Positions 23,761 through 37,600 of a stretch of DNA of 64,000 nt are shown piece by piece (the first letter of the stretch is position 1; the number at the start of each line of letters is the position of its first letter). The translations under genes were made by a program, and so were the position numbers. This stretch comes from Drosophila persimilis (taxonomy: Eukaryota; Arthropoda; Insecta; Diptera; Drosophilidae), in NCBI RefSeq assembly GCF_003286085.1, contig NW_020825298.1, forward strand, positions 6,882,001-6,946,000, read 5' to 3'. Below the pieces are notes generated by a model that was given only the letters and a program-made list of their open reading frames with translations, did not search any database and was not told the DNA's origin.

Positions 23761-26700
23761 ATTTTAAAGCTATTGGAAAGGTATCGCCTGCCCCTTGGGT
23801 CTGCTAAGAGTCTAAACAAGAGTTTTTTAATCAAACTTTGACACTTTTCCCATACAGTTGCAGGACGCTTGTCCTGTTTTCTGTTTTCCTGCCGTCACAT
23901 ATAATCGCTGCAACACTTTTGCAGCTGTTTCTGCCCCTTCTGTAGCATGTAGCACACACGCCTGTCTCTTCCACGAGGCGGCTTAACTTATTAAAAAGCC
24001 AGAGAAAAAACACTTGCACCTGTCTAAAGTTTCCACCGGCTGCGGCATGTGGCATGCGGCATGATACGAACGAGTAAAGTTTTTCTATGGATATAGGCTA
24101 AATTACTTCCTCGTTTGTGGCAGAAGCGCAAACAATATTTGAGCTTTCCCTGGTTTCCCGGCTGACGCAACCCTCCCCCCCCCCCCCCCCTCCTGTCCAC
24201 CCTCCGTCCCCCCTCCTGGTCAGTGGCTTTATTTTTAGATCCTTCGCATACGCCTTTCATCGCATAAACTATCTCTATGCCTTTTGGGACCTTTTCATAA
24301 ACACGTTTTTATCTGCTTTACACATTTGTGCGTCTCTCCCTCTCCCTCCCTTCCTCCCTCCCTCTCGCAAAATGGGGCAACCGACTCAAAGGAGGGTCAA
24401 GCGTCCTTTAAGCTGCTTTTTGGGGGGGCGGTTGCTGCCATTAAAAGCTCCCTTTATAACACCCCTCATCCCCTCCAAATCCCCTGCCCTTCAATTGAGA
24501 ATTTGAGCAACATTCTGCTGATTTTGTGAGTTTTCTTTGTCATTGATTTTCGATCATAATAATTTCATGTGCTTTATGTGGTGGAAAGCAGACGCCGAAA
24601 CTCGCCCCCGCCCCGCCCTCGCCCCCACCCTCGCCAGAAGGTTTCCCAGGCAATCCATTGGCAATGCATTTATCCCGCACATTCCCGTTTGATGAGTAGA
24701 TTCCCTGTGCTCTGATTTGATTTTTATGATTTTCTGCTTGTCTCCCCTCCCTCCCTCCCCCTCCACAGCTCTGTCTGGCTCCTGGCTTCGCTTATTTCTT
24801 ATTGTTTGTTTTCTCTTTTATGACTTTATAATGTGGATATTACGCGTACGTGCAGATATAGCGAATAAAGCGAATGTATGCATAATTCCGTGATGCGGTA
24901 ATGTTTATTGAGAAACGGAATCATTCAGAAAGAAAGAAGAAAAAGCAAGGAGGGTAGAGAGACGATGCGGGGGCTGGCAGGGCGTAAACTGGTGGCAATC
25001 GAGTAACAATTGCTAATCTGTAAACATATTTACAAGCTAATAGATTTAAGATTAAGAACTCCGAACTCCGTTGAACACAGAGAAAAAAGCACTAAAAACT
25101 GAAAAGTTATGCGTGCGTATGTATGAACATCTGTTACGATTCATTGCTAGAAGGGAAGCAAAAGTATGTTCATATGTACATATGTGTGTATGTGTGTGTA
25201 GAACCGATTGTGATGCCTACGAAGATCAGCTCGAGATTCATCAAGGCAAGGGATAACGACAGCGAGAGAACGAAAAAGAACGACCGAGGCAGAGCGCTAA
25301 AGCAGGCTCGGCTGTAGATAAGCCGGGAACGAACGATGGACAGAGCGCGAGAGAAGCGCACGAACGCAGAAGGTGGATAGAGTGGCGCAAAAGCATATGC
25401 TGTAATTATCTGCTACTGTGGGCACTGCAAATATCGAAAAATATTCGTTCATTTACGTTACGCTGCAGCGCTGGCTATTATTTAAGGAATTTCTTGACTA
25501 ATTTCGAGCTGAGAAACCAAAAAAAATAAACATATATGATCTAAATGAGTTTCTTATATCAAATAAATATATTTCTTGAGCTTCAATTACATTAATTTAT
25601 ATTTTAGTTAAATTTATTTTCCATAAATTTAATATAATAATATACTTATTTATTTTAAAGTGTTTTATATTTAAATTAAATGTGTCCCATTTTAAAAAGA
25701 CTTTTTAATACATTAAATAAATTTATATCAAAGTGAATTCTATTATCAATATGTTTGCATTTAAAGCCGAATATTTCATCTAAATATGGCTGTGTTTCTT
25801 TAAGTGTATTAGAGATCAAGCTAATTGATTTCTCCATACCTAGACAATATATTTGCATAATAATTAACATTTATTTTAAATATTACAATTTTCTGTTATT
25901 ATATTAAAGGCAAAGACTGCGTTTAGCTCTAACCAGAGTTTATTTACATACACTTATGGGACACGAGGGTAGTAGACAAAGAAGGAGGTACTATGGCATT
26001 AATAGTTATGCCTTAAAAGGCTTAAAGTCACTCCAACTGATATCAAATAATGCCAGATTTATGCATTAAGTTTGCCCGAATATAGGCAGAAACTATTGTA
26101 GTCTTTGAAGCCCCTTCCGCTCAGACGAACGCTGGGGGTAGCACTGCTTATGTTTGTGCTGAAAAGTTGGCTAAAATACAAACACATGGCTGAGAACACA
26201 AGAAACTACAGACCTTGGTTAACGTAGGCCATGGTGGGTAAGGTTATCCTCGACTCCTTGTTCCCTTTTCCCGAAACACTGATACTGATAATCGAAAAAC
26301 CAAACTAATTTGTTTGCGTGTGTGGGTGTGGGTGTGCGTGTGTGGGTGTGGGTGGGGCGGAAAGTTGATCCATGTCGAATCCAATGTTCAATCAAGTCCA
26401 GAACATTATGCAAAACACATGACAGGCAAACGGCAAACAGCTTAAGGAACAACCAACAACCGACCGACCGACTGACAACTTCACTTATTCCAGTCGAGTT
26501 GTGACGTTTTGACCCGCAGGCTGAGAGGCTGAGAGAGCCCCGATTTGTCCCACTCAAAAGGAGAAACTCAGCCAAAAGAAAAGCCGAGTGAAAGGCGTTG
26601 AAACGTCTCGTCTCGTTTCGTTCAACGAAAATGAAATGGCCAAAAAAACGAAAACCGAAAACCGCAGGCAAATCAGAGGCAGAAGGAACCTCATTAAATT

Positions 26701-27514
26701 AATGCAGGCCTCAGGAGATTTTCCCTCCTCACGGCCCACCCCCTAAACCAGAATTCGTGGAAAAAGCCTCTTTAGCGGCGAAAGAAAAATTGTCCCAAAG
26801 ATTTGAAATGGTTGATAGGCGGGCCCCGAAATGATTGGCAGGACTGGAGCCTTAGCCGGCGGCTTAGTTTTCGATAGTGATAGCAGGACAGGCCAGCATT
26901 TTGCCAGTAGATTATCCATGCAACATGCAAAGTGGCAACGGGACTTCCATTTCAGATGTCTGCCAATCGAGGAAAGAGGCGGGCCAGATAAACCAGTTTG
27001 TTGGCAGCTATTAAACGCTTGTTCTTTTCCCAGTCCCAGTCCCAGTACAGGAAGAGCTCTTCGTCCGAGTCCTTTTCTATCTCGTATTTCGTTAAACAAA
27101 CACCTGACCAGCCCACATTTCTGCTCCTACATTTTTGACATTTCCCAAATTGGGGAAACATAAATTCTTTATGCATAAAATAAAAGGGGGTCCAAAGCCA
27201 GGCCAAGCCGAAAAATGTAAATGGAAAATACAACAAATGCGACACACGAAAACCCAAAGTTTATGAAACGTTCAAAGTAAATATTCTCTGCTGGGCACAT
27301 GTATAATTACACTAGTCAGCACGAAACAAGCTGCCAGAAAAATAAAAGAACATTTTAGGAAAATGTTAAAGCTTTTGGAAAATTCATTCGTTCGTATTTT
27401 ACATTTTTAGACATAAGGATTTAGAGAGATATTGGGATTTTAGGATTTTAATTAACAGTAGATTTACTTTGTAAATATTCGGTTAAAAATGTTTTCTTGA
27501 AAGAATAAATAGAT

Positions 27515-27890
27515 TTACAAAAAAAAAAAATAAATAAAAAATATATAAAAAGTTATAAAAATTGAATAAGAATAAAAATGTAATATACAAAGGTAAATAA
27601 ATAAATAAAATGCCATAAATAATATTTAGAAAAAATAACATAATTTTAAAAAAATAATAATTTAATAAAATTAAAAAAAAAATAATAATACAATTAAAAA
27701 AAAAACAAAACTACATAATAATAATAATATAATTAAATTACATAAAAAAAAATAATATAACAAAATTACAGAAAAAAATAATATAACAAAGATAATAATA
27801 ATTTTAAAAATATTAATTATAATTTGTAAACAAATTAGATAATGAAGAAAACATAAAAAAAAAAATAAAAAAAAATAATATTAATTAATG
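27515..27890. repeat. A-rich low-complexity tract
   Basis: Almost pure A/T sequence dominated by AATAATA and poly-A runs. No unit length is stable. Confidence 0.6.
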
Positions 27891-28765
27891 AAAAATTCCT
27901 AAGTCTGGTGTTAGATCGGATTATTGTAACCAGAATACAGAAAACTATTTCAATTTACAATTCTCTAATTCCGCACTCAAATTCTCCCTCTACCTCTCAC
28001 ACAGAGTAGCTTAGCAGTGAATGTACATGTGGCCCTTGAACCTTAATTCCCAACGTTTCGACTAGTTTTCTCTCGTGCCAAACTAATAATTCACGAAATC
28101 AAAGACCCCCCCAATCAAGTGAGAAGAGCTTTATAGTCGCAAAATGAAGAGAGGAAGGCTTACAGCTGAAACGAGTAATCGTTTTCCAATCAACCTCAAG
28201 CACAGCACAGCTCGGCACAGACTTTTGCTGGTGAGTGTCGAGTGTTGTGTTCATGTTTTGGATGTGCATGCACTGGCAGGAGTACGAGTACGAGTACGAG
28301 TCCTGCTTACTGGTACGTTCTCCTCTCATAACCAACGTCCGACACAGATTTAGAGGGACTTTCGTTTTTGCTCCTACTGCTGCCCGTGCTCGTTCTCCTT
28401 CTCCCTCTGATGCTCCTGCTCCTGCCCGTGCCTGTCCTTCTCCCTCTGATGCTCCTTCTCCGGCTCGTGTTTATTTTTGCTTGCAAATAAAAAGGATCAA
28501 CAACAACTGCCCTGCCAGCCCTGTTCAGCAGCAGCAGCATTTTCGCTTACATGTCTCTTTTTCTCCTGCTTTTTTTTCTGGTTTTTGGGTTGAGTTGACT
28601 TCTGTGGGGGTTTATTTGTGAGGGAGCCCCGCACGGCTGCTCTCTGAACCCTTTCACAGCTTCTATGAAGCTCTCCTCCAGCCACAACCCCTCCAGCCAG
28701 CCATCCATCCACTCAATCCTTTGCATATTGTCCATTTTTCTTCAACATCGCTGCCTCTCTGGGTC

Positions 28766-28794
28766 GGGGGGGGGGGGGGGGGGGGGGGGGGGGG
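28766..28794. repeat. Poly-G run of 29 bases
   Basis: An uninterrupted run of 29 G follows TCTGGGTC. Runs of this length are rare in fly genomes and are hard to sequence, so the length may be unreliable. Confidence 0.7.
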
Positions 28795-30999
28795 TATTTT
28801 CATATGGTTCGCTGCTTAGTCATGCTCATGATACGCGAAAAACGGCGACTCGTACTCGCACTCGTCCTCGTCTATGGAGGGAGGCAGAATTTTCCAACTG
28901 TAAACAATAAATACTCGCACATGGAGCCACCGCCCCCACCCCCGCCCGTGCTCTGTGGGTGGAATCATAATGATGCATCATCCTCCTCCTCCTCCTCCTC
29001 ATCATCGTCATCGTCATAATCCACATGCTGTCGTCGTCAGTCAAGTTCAAATGGCTGGCAAATTTTTTTTGTACACATTTACCATATACCAACAAATGGC
29101 TAATACGTCGAGAAGTGGCTTATACGTGGCGTATAGCCCATAGGAGAAATGTACAAAGGATAATGGAGAGTCCGTATATCTGGGAGTTGGGTGGACAAAC
29201 AAGTTATTGAGGAGTTTATTCAGGAGATACAATTGTTCTTAATGGATATACCAGATGTTACTAAATGTCTCTCCCATTTGTTCATATTTTTTTGAGTTGT
29301 AGTTTTGGATAGAAAAATCGAAAAAAAAAAATTTACAAAATCTAGCAATGATTTATTTATTGGAACAAATTATTTTCTTTCTGAAAATCGCAATAGAAAA
29401 GCTATTGAAACAGCTGTGAACTGAAACGTTGTGCTGTGCCAACACTTGACGAATTATTGACGAATACTAAACTGTTTAACAGATCTTAAGATCACTTCTA
29501 ATACATTTTTATATAACTTTATAATTTTTTATATATTTTTGCATATTTTTATAATTTTTTATATAATTTTATAGTTTGTTATATATTTTTATAGTTTTGT
29601 ACATATTTGTATAATTTTTTATATATTTTTATAATATTTTATATATTTTTAAATATTTTTTTTTTTTTAATTTTGTATAAGTTTGTATCAGTTTTTTTGT
29701 CAATTTGTATCAATTTAAACAAGTATTCATTCCAAACTTGTGTTCATATTTGTTCAATCTGAATCTGCATTCAAAAAGATGCAGAAGCAACTCTCTAAAA
29801 AAAAAAATGGCCCTAAAAAAACGGAGAATATAGATATTTTAACAATAACTTTACATGACTTTTCTATAGCCCTTCGTCACTATTTTACACAAAATATTCT
29901 TTAAATTATCTCCCCTTTCCCTTCATTCCCCTACATTTTCGGCAGAACTTGCCACATATTTCACGCATTCTTGCAGCCGCCATAAAGCATTTAGGTAAAG
30001 TGCAGAAAAATAGAGTGGAGTGGCTTCCAATCGATATCGACTTTATGGCCATACATTTATATTTTTTTTAGCCCTGCCATTATTATACTTTCTTACAAAT
30101 GGCAGACATTTTTCTGTGAAGCATTGAAAGCACTGCAAATAAAATCGGTCACGGAGCGGTAGACGCAGAATCCCAAGGAGTTACCTCTTTCTGGCAAAAG
30201 CAAACACAGAACCCTCGACTGAAACTTAAATCCTGAATCCCCCCCCTCTTCTAGGGCCAAATATGTGTCGCATATTTCCCACTTTTCCCCTTTTTTTCTA
30301 CGCTTTTTATTTGATATTTACATTTCGTTTGCTTTCATTTCAGGGAAAAGTGGAAGTGGAAGTGGAAGTGGAGGGGGGTTGGGGCATGGAAACACTTTCT
30401 TGGGCTCTTCGGTTCTTTATCTTTTTTTTTGCTTTATTTTTATGCTTTTATGTCTTTTGTATTTATTTACGAGTTGCCTGTTGGTTTTATGTTGAACCAG
30501 TTGTGGGCGTCTCCAGGTGTAAGCACAGATACAGATCTGTCGCTGCTTTCACTTTCCTGCCATTGCTTTCTCTCTCTCGCCCTCTCCCTCTCTCTATCTC
30601 TGGCCGCCGTCTCGGGCAACGCCTCTCCACGAGAGTCCTTTACCTTTTAGTTTTCTGTTTTTGCATTTGTCTTGAGCACACATAAATATTTCAACAACTT
30701 ATTTATGTGTTGGCTTAATAATTTTCCTGTGCAAGCGCTGAAAGCCAAAGTGGACTTCGTGATGAAGGTTAATTGAGCATTCTGTCAATGGCATAGATCC
30801 CATGTATCTTAGCAGCTTTTGGGGTTATGCATATTTCATAAAACTTTCGACGCATTTCATGAATTAGTTATGGGGATTGGGGTTTTCTAAGTTCCGAATC
30901 TTGGCGGGGGTCAGATCTTATGTGGAACGATTTTAACGGTCTGAAACGGGGATGGGAACGTAACTCCTGGTGACCGGCCGACAGCCGAGTGGATCGTGT

Positions 31000-31195
31000 G
31001 GATCGTGTGGGTCGTGATAACATTGCGAGCCCGCTCTCAGAGCGCTGTCAGAGAGCGCAGTAACAGGCTGTTAACAGAAAGCGGTAGCCGCTAGCAATAA
31101 CGGCTGTTAACATGGGCTGCTAACAGCGCGGATTAACAGGCTGTTAAGCTGGGCTGCTAACAGCGCCGTTGCCCTGTTACAGCTGCACATACCCA
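31000..31195. repeat. CTGTTAACAG-rich repeat cluster
   Basis: The words CTGTTAACAG, GCTGTTAACA, GCTGCTAACAGCGC and CTGTTACAG occur in quick succession, and GTGGATCGTGTG is locally duplicated just before. The vocabulary (AGCGCTGT, TTAACAG, GTGTGGATCG) is the same as at 8340-8735, which suggests a shared dispersed sequence family. Confidence 0.45.
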
Positions 31196-31670
31196 AAATA
31201 TCATTAAAATAGCCTAAAAGAGAGGACATCATTTTTAATATGGAAAAAAAAATTTTTTTAAATATTAATATATTATATATAAAAAAAATATTCCAATAAT
31301 TTTTATATTTAAATAAAAATTACATGATTCATGAGTGATAAATACCAAAAATTATAGATATAAATTTATTGATAAGTATCATTAGAATATAGTCTTTTAA
31401 TCCTTCATTTCCACTCTTTAAACAGTTCCTTATTCGTTCCTTATTTAATCTTTCATCTCCCATTCATCGTTAATCCTTCATCCGTATAGTTTCCACAGCG
31501 AAAAACAGAAAAAACAATTAGTCTCCGCCGCGTAAACATCTTGTAGGGCAAAAGCAAAAGCAAAAGCAAAAGCAAAATGATTAAAATTACACTTTAAAAG
31601 TCGTCAAAGTCGTCTGCAACTACTAATCCCACTCTCTGGCTGTGGCCCCGTTTATCTCTCTCTCTTTCTG

Positions 31671-31676
31671 TTGCAG
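31671..31676 (+). promoter_or_regulatory. Splice acceptor before first coding exon of the receptor gene
   Basis: A CT-rich tract (TCTCTCTCTCTTTCTG) ends in TTGCAG at 31671-31676, a strong acceptor. It implies at least one upstream non-coding exon. A four-codon-plus-stop upstream ORF starts at 31683, before the main ATG at 31697. Confidence 0.45.
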
Positions 31677-31696
31677 TTGCAAATGCAAAAACAACA

Positions 31697-34600
31697 ATGA
31701 AATGCTGGCTCAATGCAGGGAGGCGCAAGAAGAGGCAGCAGCAGCAAGAGGGGGCACTGGATGGTGCCGACAGTCGATGGCGAAGAGGAGGAGCACGACG
31801 AGGACAACGAGGACGGCGAGGAGTGGCACAGCAGCTAGATGGAATCTGTCAGAGACAGCAACAAGTGGCCAGCGACACTTTGGTGGCAACAACAAGAGCC
31901 GGTCCGGCTCTGGTGATGCTGTGGCTTTTGCTTGCGGCCTCTGCACAACACGGAGAGGCAGCGGCAGCGGCAGCCACACCAACAACAGCCAACGGGCCCG
32001 AGGCCACGGCAACAACACTAAACAGCAACACGACGACGACGACGACGACAGCCACAGCAACAGCCACAGCATCATCATCATCGTCAGCAGCATCCTTCGG
32101 CACAGGAGGAGCAGGAGGAACAGCAGCCTCTGCCTCGGCATCATCCGCAGTTGGCAAATCGACAACCAGCTGGGGAATAGCCGGCATCCATGAGGATCCA
32201 TTCAAAGACATTGTCAGGATTGGCGATGGCAACACAGTCACTCGGGTAGGTCCTTAAAGGTTTAGGGTTTAAGATTAACAGAAACTAGAGCTGGGCATAG
32301 TACAAAAAATTTAATTAAAAAGTCCCAGATTTATTTTGCAAAAATTGGAAAATTAAATTTATGTTTTTCCAATGAATTTCAATTAAATCTGATATTAAAA
32401 AGGCAATTTATTTAGCTCCCAAAAAAGCCCCGACTTGATTTATGTGCTTGATTTTGGTAGGGAATAAATACGGATATTCCAAGCATAAATTGGTAATTTA
32501 TTAAGGCTTAAATATTAGCAGCCAACTAGGCATAAACGGCCCTTAGATCCCCACTTAATTTATTGAAAAATCGAAAGTATTCCCTAAACACTAGGTGGCA
32601 ACTTTTTTGGCTAAAAACTTTGTATTCTTCATTAAGTTTGGCTTAGGTTCAAAGGAACTTCCCACACACTTTAGATCTCAACTTTAAACTCCATTTGAGT
32701 GGGGGGATATACACGGGTTTTACCACAACAAAGGCACAAAAAGCGACTGCCAAAAATGCTGAGAGCCTTAAACACCCATTACACTGTGGCACTATTTATG
32801 AATGCAGCATTTACGATGCACAGTGTAAGCCTTATTTAAGCCGTCATTACGTTGAAGTGCCATTGAAATAATGGGCACAAGTGCGGCACAAGCGGGGGAG
32901 GTGGCACAAGCAGAGGAGGGGGCACGCACGTTTGAGGTGTGGGCGGGTGGCACCCTCCAAGAACGAGTGAGTGAGTGAGTGTTCCGGTTCTCAGTCGAAT
33001 TTAATTGAATTGCAATTCGCAGACGCGACTGCACTTGAGATTCTGCATTCTCCATTCCGCACCGAAATGTCCTGAGTGGCTATTTAGTTTGCACTTAATG
33101 AATGCTCAATGGGCGGCGGAGCAGTAAGTGCTGTCAAATACAGTACGTTTCGGGCATATAAAGCAAGTTTGAGTGGGAGAAAAGCCCACCCAAAAATCCC
33201 CCCCAAACCCTCCACAGACCATCATCTTTTTCCGTTTCCCCACCTTCAAAGTGCCTCTTGCACACTCTTCTATATAGTTTCATGCCGCACTGTACTCTAA
33301 TTGGAAGTTCGCAACCAATTTAGTGAATTTTCGCTGCGGTTTGTGTGCCTCATTATGGGGCAAGCTAATTAGGCTAAATGGTTATGGCAGAGTCAAGATA
33401 TTTATGCTCTCTAAACACAAGAAAGTTCGCCAAGGAAACCGATGGCCAAAGCGGAAATATCCCTCTTCATTTTCCATATCTTTTGTGGATTCTAAGCCAC
33501 AAATCTAGTCGGAAATTCCCCGCCTTTGTCCTGCCTTTGTCTTTAACAATTTAAAGTCAAAACAATGAAAACTTTTCCTTCAACAAATTTTTAGGGGGTG
33601 GAAAAAAAGAAGCCAATAACGTAATTTTCCACTCAAACGATAAAAGGGTCTAAAAACCAAAATGTTCTCGGGCTCCATGAATTTTTGTTTTAGCCTAAAA
33701 TGTATTTTTAATGCGTTTGTCAGCGGCAGACCACACAAAAAAAAAAACCAAAAACCCAAAAAAAATGATTTGGGTTGCCCGCTAAATACACAGAGAGCCC
33801 CCCACACCCCCCACTCTCTACCTCCACTGTTAGATAATATTAATAATAATGAGGCGATTCCTATACCATTTAACAGGAGGCCATCGAACAATCGCTGGTG
33901 ACGATACACGACATTGCCACCGAAAATCTGGGCACGTTATGCATCTCGACGCTCTACCGACCCCTACAAGTGCCCATCAATTCGGAGCGATACGAGAGCT
34001 CCAGACAAAAGGCCGATTTGGCCGCCTCGATACTCCAGGAAGTTGGCATCATTCGACACGGCGGTGAGTGCTCCCCCACGATGTTTTTTATATATACATA
34101 TATATATTTTATCCCCCTATCGATTATTGATTTTGAAGCTTGTTTTTTTTGTGTGTGTGGGAGGGGAGTGTCATTTCCTGCTCGGCCAAAGTCAATATGC
34201 GTGTCTCACATGGCGGGGCCAAAGTTATTGAATATCAGGCAGAGGGAACCCCATTCCATCCCATTTTTATAGCCCACTTTTTTCCGGCAGGTCAGAAATT
34301 AAAGTGAATTCTTGGCCTTTTTTGTGCTGAAATTTCCCAATAAAAATTGGAAGTGCTTCTGTTTTTTATAGGGGGATGGACTGTCAACTCTCTCTGAAAT
34401 TTACATAATTTTTAAAATTTATGTTAATGGCAAATAAAACAGGTTTTCGGTGCCTGGAAAGTATTTCTCTCTCATTTTTAACAACGAATTTTGGTAAATT
34501 CAATCAAAAAAGTAGCCTCTGAGATACGAAATTGTTTTGAGCTTTGGAAAACTTGGGATTTATTCACCCAATTACTATTATTTCCAAAAACTAATGGTAT

Positions 34601-37600
34601 TTGTTTCTAACTATTTAAATCGATATATAAAATGGTATTAAATACTTCTCTTAAGAGTTTTCTATACGACGAATTTATTTCCAGCAAAAATAAATTCTAT
34701 ATCACGAATTTTCCCTTGAGATTCGCTTTATGGAAGCTCGACTGTATTTTCTAATTAATTCCAATATCCCCAAAAATATTACAGACCTTAAAATACACCT
34801 TAAAAATCGAGTTAAATATTTGATGCTTATAGAAAGAGTACATAAATATTTCCCACAGCTCCATCGATCTGCTACACCAATTATCCACCCACAAATAAAT
34901 AAAAAACCAATTAATATACTCTATGGACAATGCATATAAAGGCGCGGCGGGTGTGTAAGATGATATCTTTTCTTTTACTGTCTTTTATTCGATACAATTA
35001 CAACGTTTCAGACATGCAATCGGTGGCCCCCGGCCAAAGGATGATTCTTCTTATCCCTTAAGTGGAAATCTGATAGCCACATTTCAGAATTTCTCTTTCA
35101 ATTGAACCTTGTAAATTTGTTGTGTATATTTGTGCTTACTGTCATGCATGTCCTTGCCAAGGATCTGCTCCCTTCGGTGCCCCCCGAGCTGTGTTGTGGG
35201 TAAATCACAGTGAAGGAGAACACAGAACACAGACCAGACCCAATGTGGCACAATGCGAACTTTAAATTAAATCTCCAGCAACGGCAACAGCATTAACATG
35301 GGACTAACAACGACAAAAGGACGAAAGGGACATTCCCCATACACATGTATATACATATAATAAATAAATATATGTATGTACGTATATATTTGGTAGGAAG
35401 TGTGGGTCTGATGCGCCACAAGTGCGTCGTTGGCTGTCAACCCCAATGGTGTCGCGCGGCTGCTGCTGTCAGGACAAGACTTTCATTCCATTCCCATGCC
35501 CAACAGCCTTGACAATGCTCATCAAAGGAATACACTGGCAAAAATAAAAAAACAAAAAATATATACAAATATCTAACAATTTTTGCAAATATAATGCAAA
35601 TTAAATGAGGATTTGGTTACGATGAAAATGGAGGAGAATCCTGGGTTATGAGCTCTCAACCATTGTGTTTTTTGGTAGTGTAGAATACCATCTGATGGCG
35701 TTGCATAGTCAAGGACAAAACGCACAATGAACCCATCGCTGGTTTCACTCTTGAGCTTCTGGGATAATCAGGGGAGCAAAAGGCAGCACAGCATCTGACT
35801 GGGAGTGCTGGAGCGCACAAGTTGCCATTATGGCCATGATTTCATGGCCTCATCCTGCCAAAAAATCCTCCTCTGTCTTTGCCCCACGAGGCATCACTCT
35901 CTCTCCGTCTCTGCCTCTCTCGGCGTGTGTTCCAGTGCCCAGAAAGGTGAGACGTGTCAGCGGGAAAATCGCATAAAGTGAAAGCAAATTTGCTGCCTTT
36001 TGTTGGCTGTTTTCTCATTGTTCCATCATCCTGTTGAGCTCGGCAGCAACAGGAGGCAGCCGTTGGTATACAATTTTCGGGCACTTGTCGCTCTCCCGCG
36101 CGCTCTCTCGCTCTCTGCTTGGCTTTTGGTCTCTCTCCCTTTTAGCGCTCGTCGGTCGGTGGAAATTCTGATGCCACGCATAAATTATTCCCATAAAGTG
36201 CCTCACAAATCGAATAAATTTAAGCCAATTTTAAAAGTGGCAGCAAACTAAAGCAAACGGAGGCAGCAGCAGTCACTCTCAAAGGGGTCTGTGTTTCCCC
36301 TTGGCTTGACTGCGTTTTACCGGAAAATATGACAAGTGCAGAGAGAGGCTTAAAGACCCAAAGATTTGCTTTTAGGCTTAAATGAAGCCGGGGTTTGGAA
36401 ATTCAAGGCTTTAATGGAACTATGATTTACGCATGATTTTAAAGGGGTTTTTCGGTGTTAATCAAATGGTTTTCCCTACTCTTTGATGGAAAATTTCTAA
36501 TAAACGCTAAATTAAACTATGCAACAATAATACACTTCCGAATCGATTTTTTTTTATAGATTTAGGGATTTTAAAAATTATAAAAGATTTTTTTTTAGTT
36601 TCAAGTTTTATTTTATTCCTAAAAAATTATATTTTTCATGTTTTTTTCCAGAGGTTGTGCTTCTTTTTTCAAATAATTTAAGCATCTCAAATCTGATTGT
36701 ATTGAACTTTGCACTACTGAAAAGCTGATAAATTCAGCTAAAAATCGTACCTAAACACTTTGCAGCTTAAGCTTAGTGCCTGAAAAATATTAAGCTTTTA
36801 AATAACCAATTTATTATTTTTTTGCGATAATTTTTCCAAACGGTTGACTTTGAAAAATCGGGAAAAGTCGAAAACAATAAATTTCTTCTGCTTTCATTCC
36901 TTTCTTATTTAAGTTCATTAATTAGGCATCGTTTAAAGTATCTTTCGTGAAAATCTATGAATAAAAAGTTTGTTCAAACCTCCAAATGCCAAATTTTGCA
37001 GTTAAATTCCCTAAAATCAATTTTGTTGTCTAGTGTTAAATCTAAAACCCAATTGGAAATACTCTACAAACTTTGTATAATCTTTCTTTGAAAATTCCTT
37101 TCAAAAAAATAAAGAAAAACCATTAATAAAAACTGAAAAATTTAATTTGAAACTGTCACAGGACTTGCTCTGATTTTCCATCTCCATTTCCTTGAGCACC
37201 CCGCCCCCTCCCCAGAATTATTTTCAATTTCAATGCCACAACATCCAGCACTTAATTGAAAGAGATTCCCAGATTCCCCGATTCCCAGCAGTCCTAATTC
37301 GCCCCCAAAAGTGGTGACCCCCGTGTGGCTCCCAGGCTCCCCCACACTTCAGACTAAAACCGAATCTGAGGGAAATTTAATTATTCCTGCAGGGGAAAAA
37401 CCAAAAGAAAAAGCCCACACCTGACAGGAACAAAATACACAGAGACAGGCAAAAACATGTCTGCTCCGACTGTAGTTTGAATAATTGCCAATTTTGATCC
37501 CCAGCCATGGCCATGGAGGAACTTTTGGCAGAAAAGTGGCAACAATTGTTGGGAAAGTTGAAAATGTGTATTCTTGTACACAAAAACATTCCACCTAGCG

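Larger units (their letters stand above)
21331..31676. other. Ten kilobases without a convincing gene
   Basis: Besides the repeats listed separately, this stretch holds ordinary non-coding DNA. TATCTG repeats occur at about 22025-22048, CTC/CTCCTC runs near 22670-22720, a C13 tract near 24174, GTACGA repeats at 28278-28300, and a diverged TTCTCCCTCTGATGCTCC duplication at about 28390-28460. A large patch at 27500-27890 is A/T only. Open frames such as 22428-23042 plus and 26219-26671 minus lack domains and splice support. The 3' part may contain the promoter and a non-coding first exon of the receptor gene, because coding exon 1 is preceded by a strong splice acceptor. Confidence 0.45.

Noticed and set aside
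26219..26671. 150-aa minus-strand open frame
   Set aside because: Contains a (GT)n microsatellite translated as Thr/His repeats; no recognisable family.
31642..32193. 183-aa plus-strand frame and overlapping minus-strand frames rich in Ser/Gly/Arg or Leu
   Set aside because: Alternative readings of triplet-repeat DNA in receptor exon 1; only the frame with the signal segment joins the next exon.
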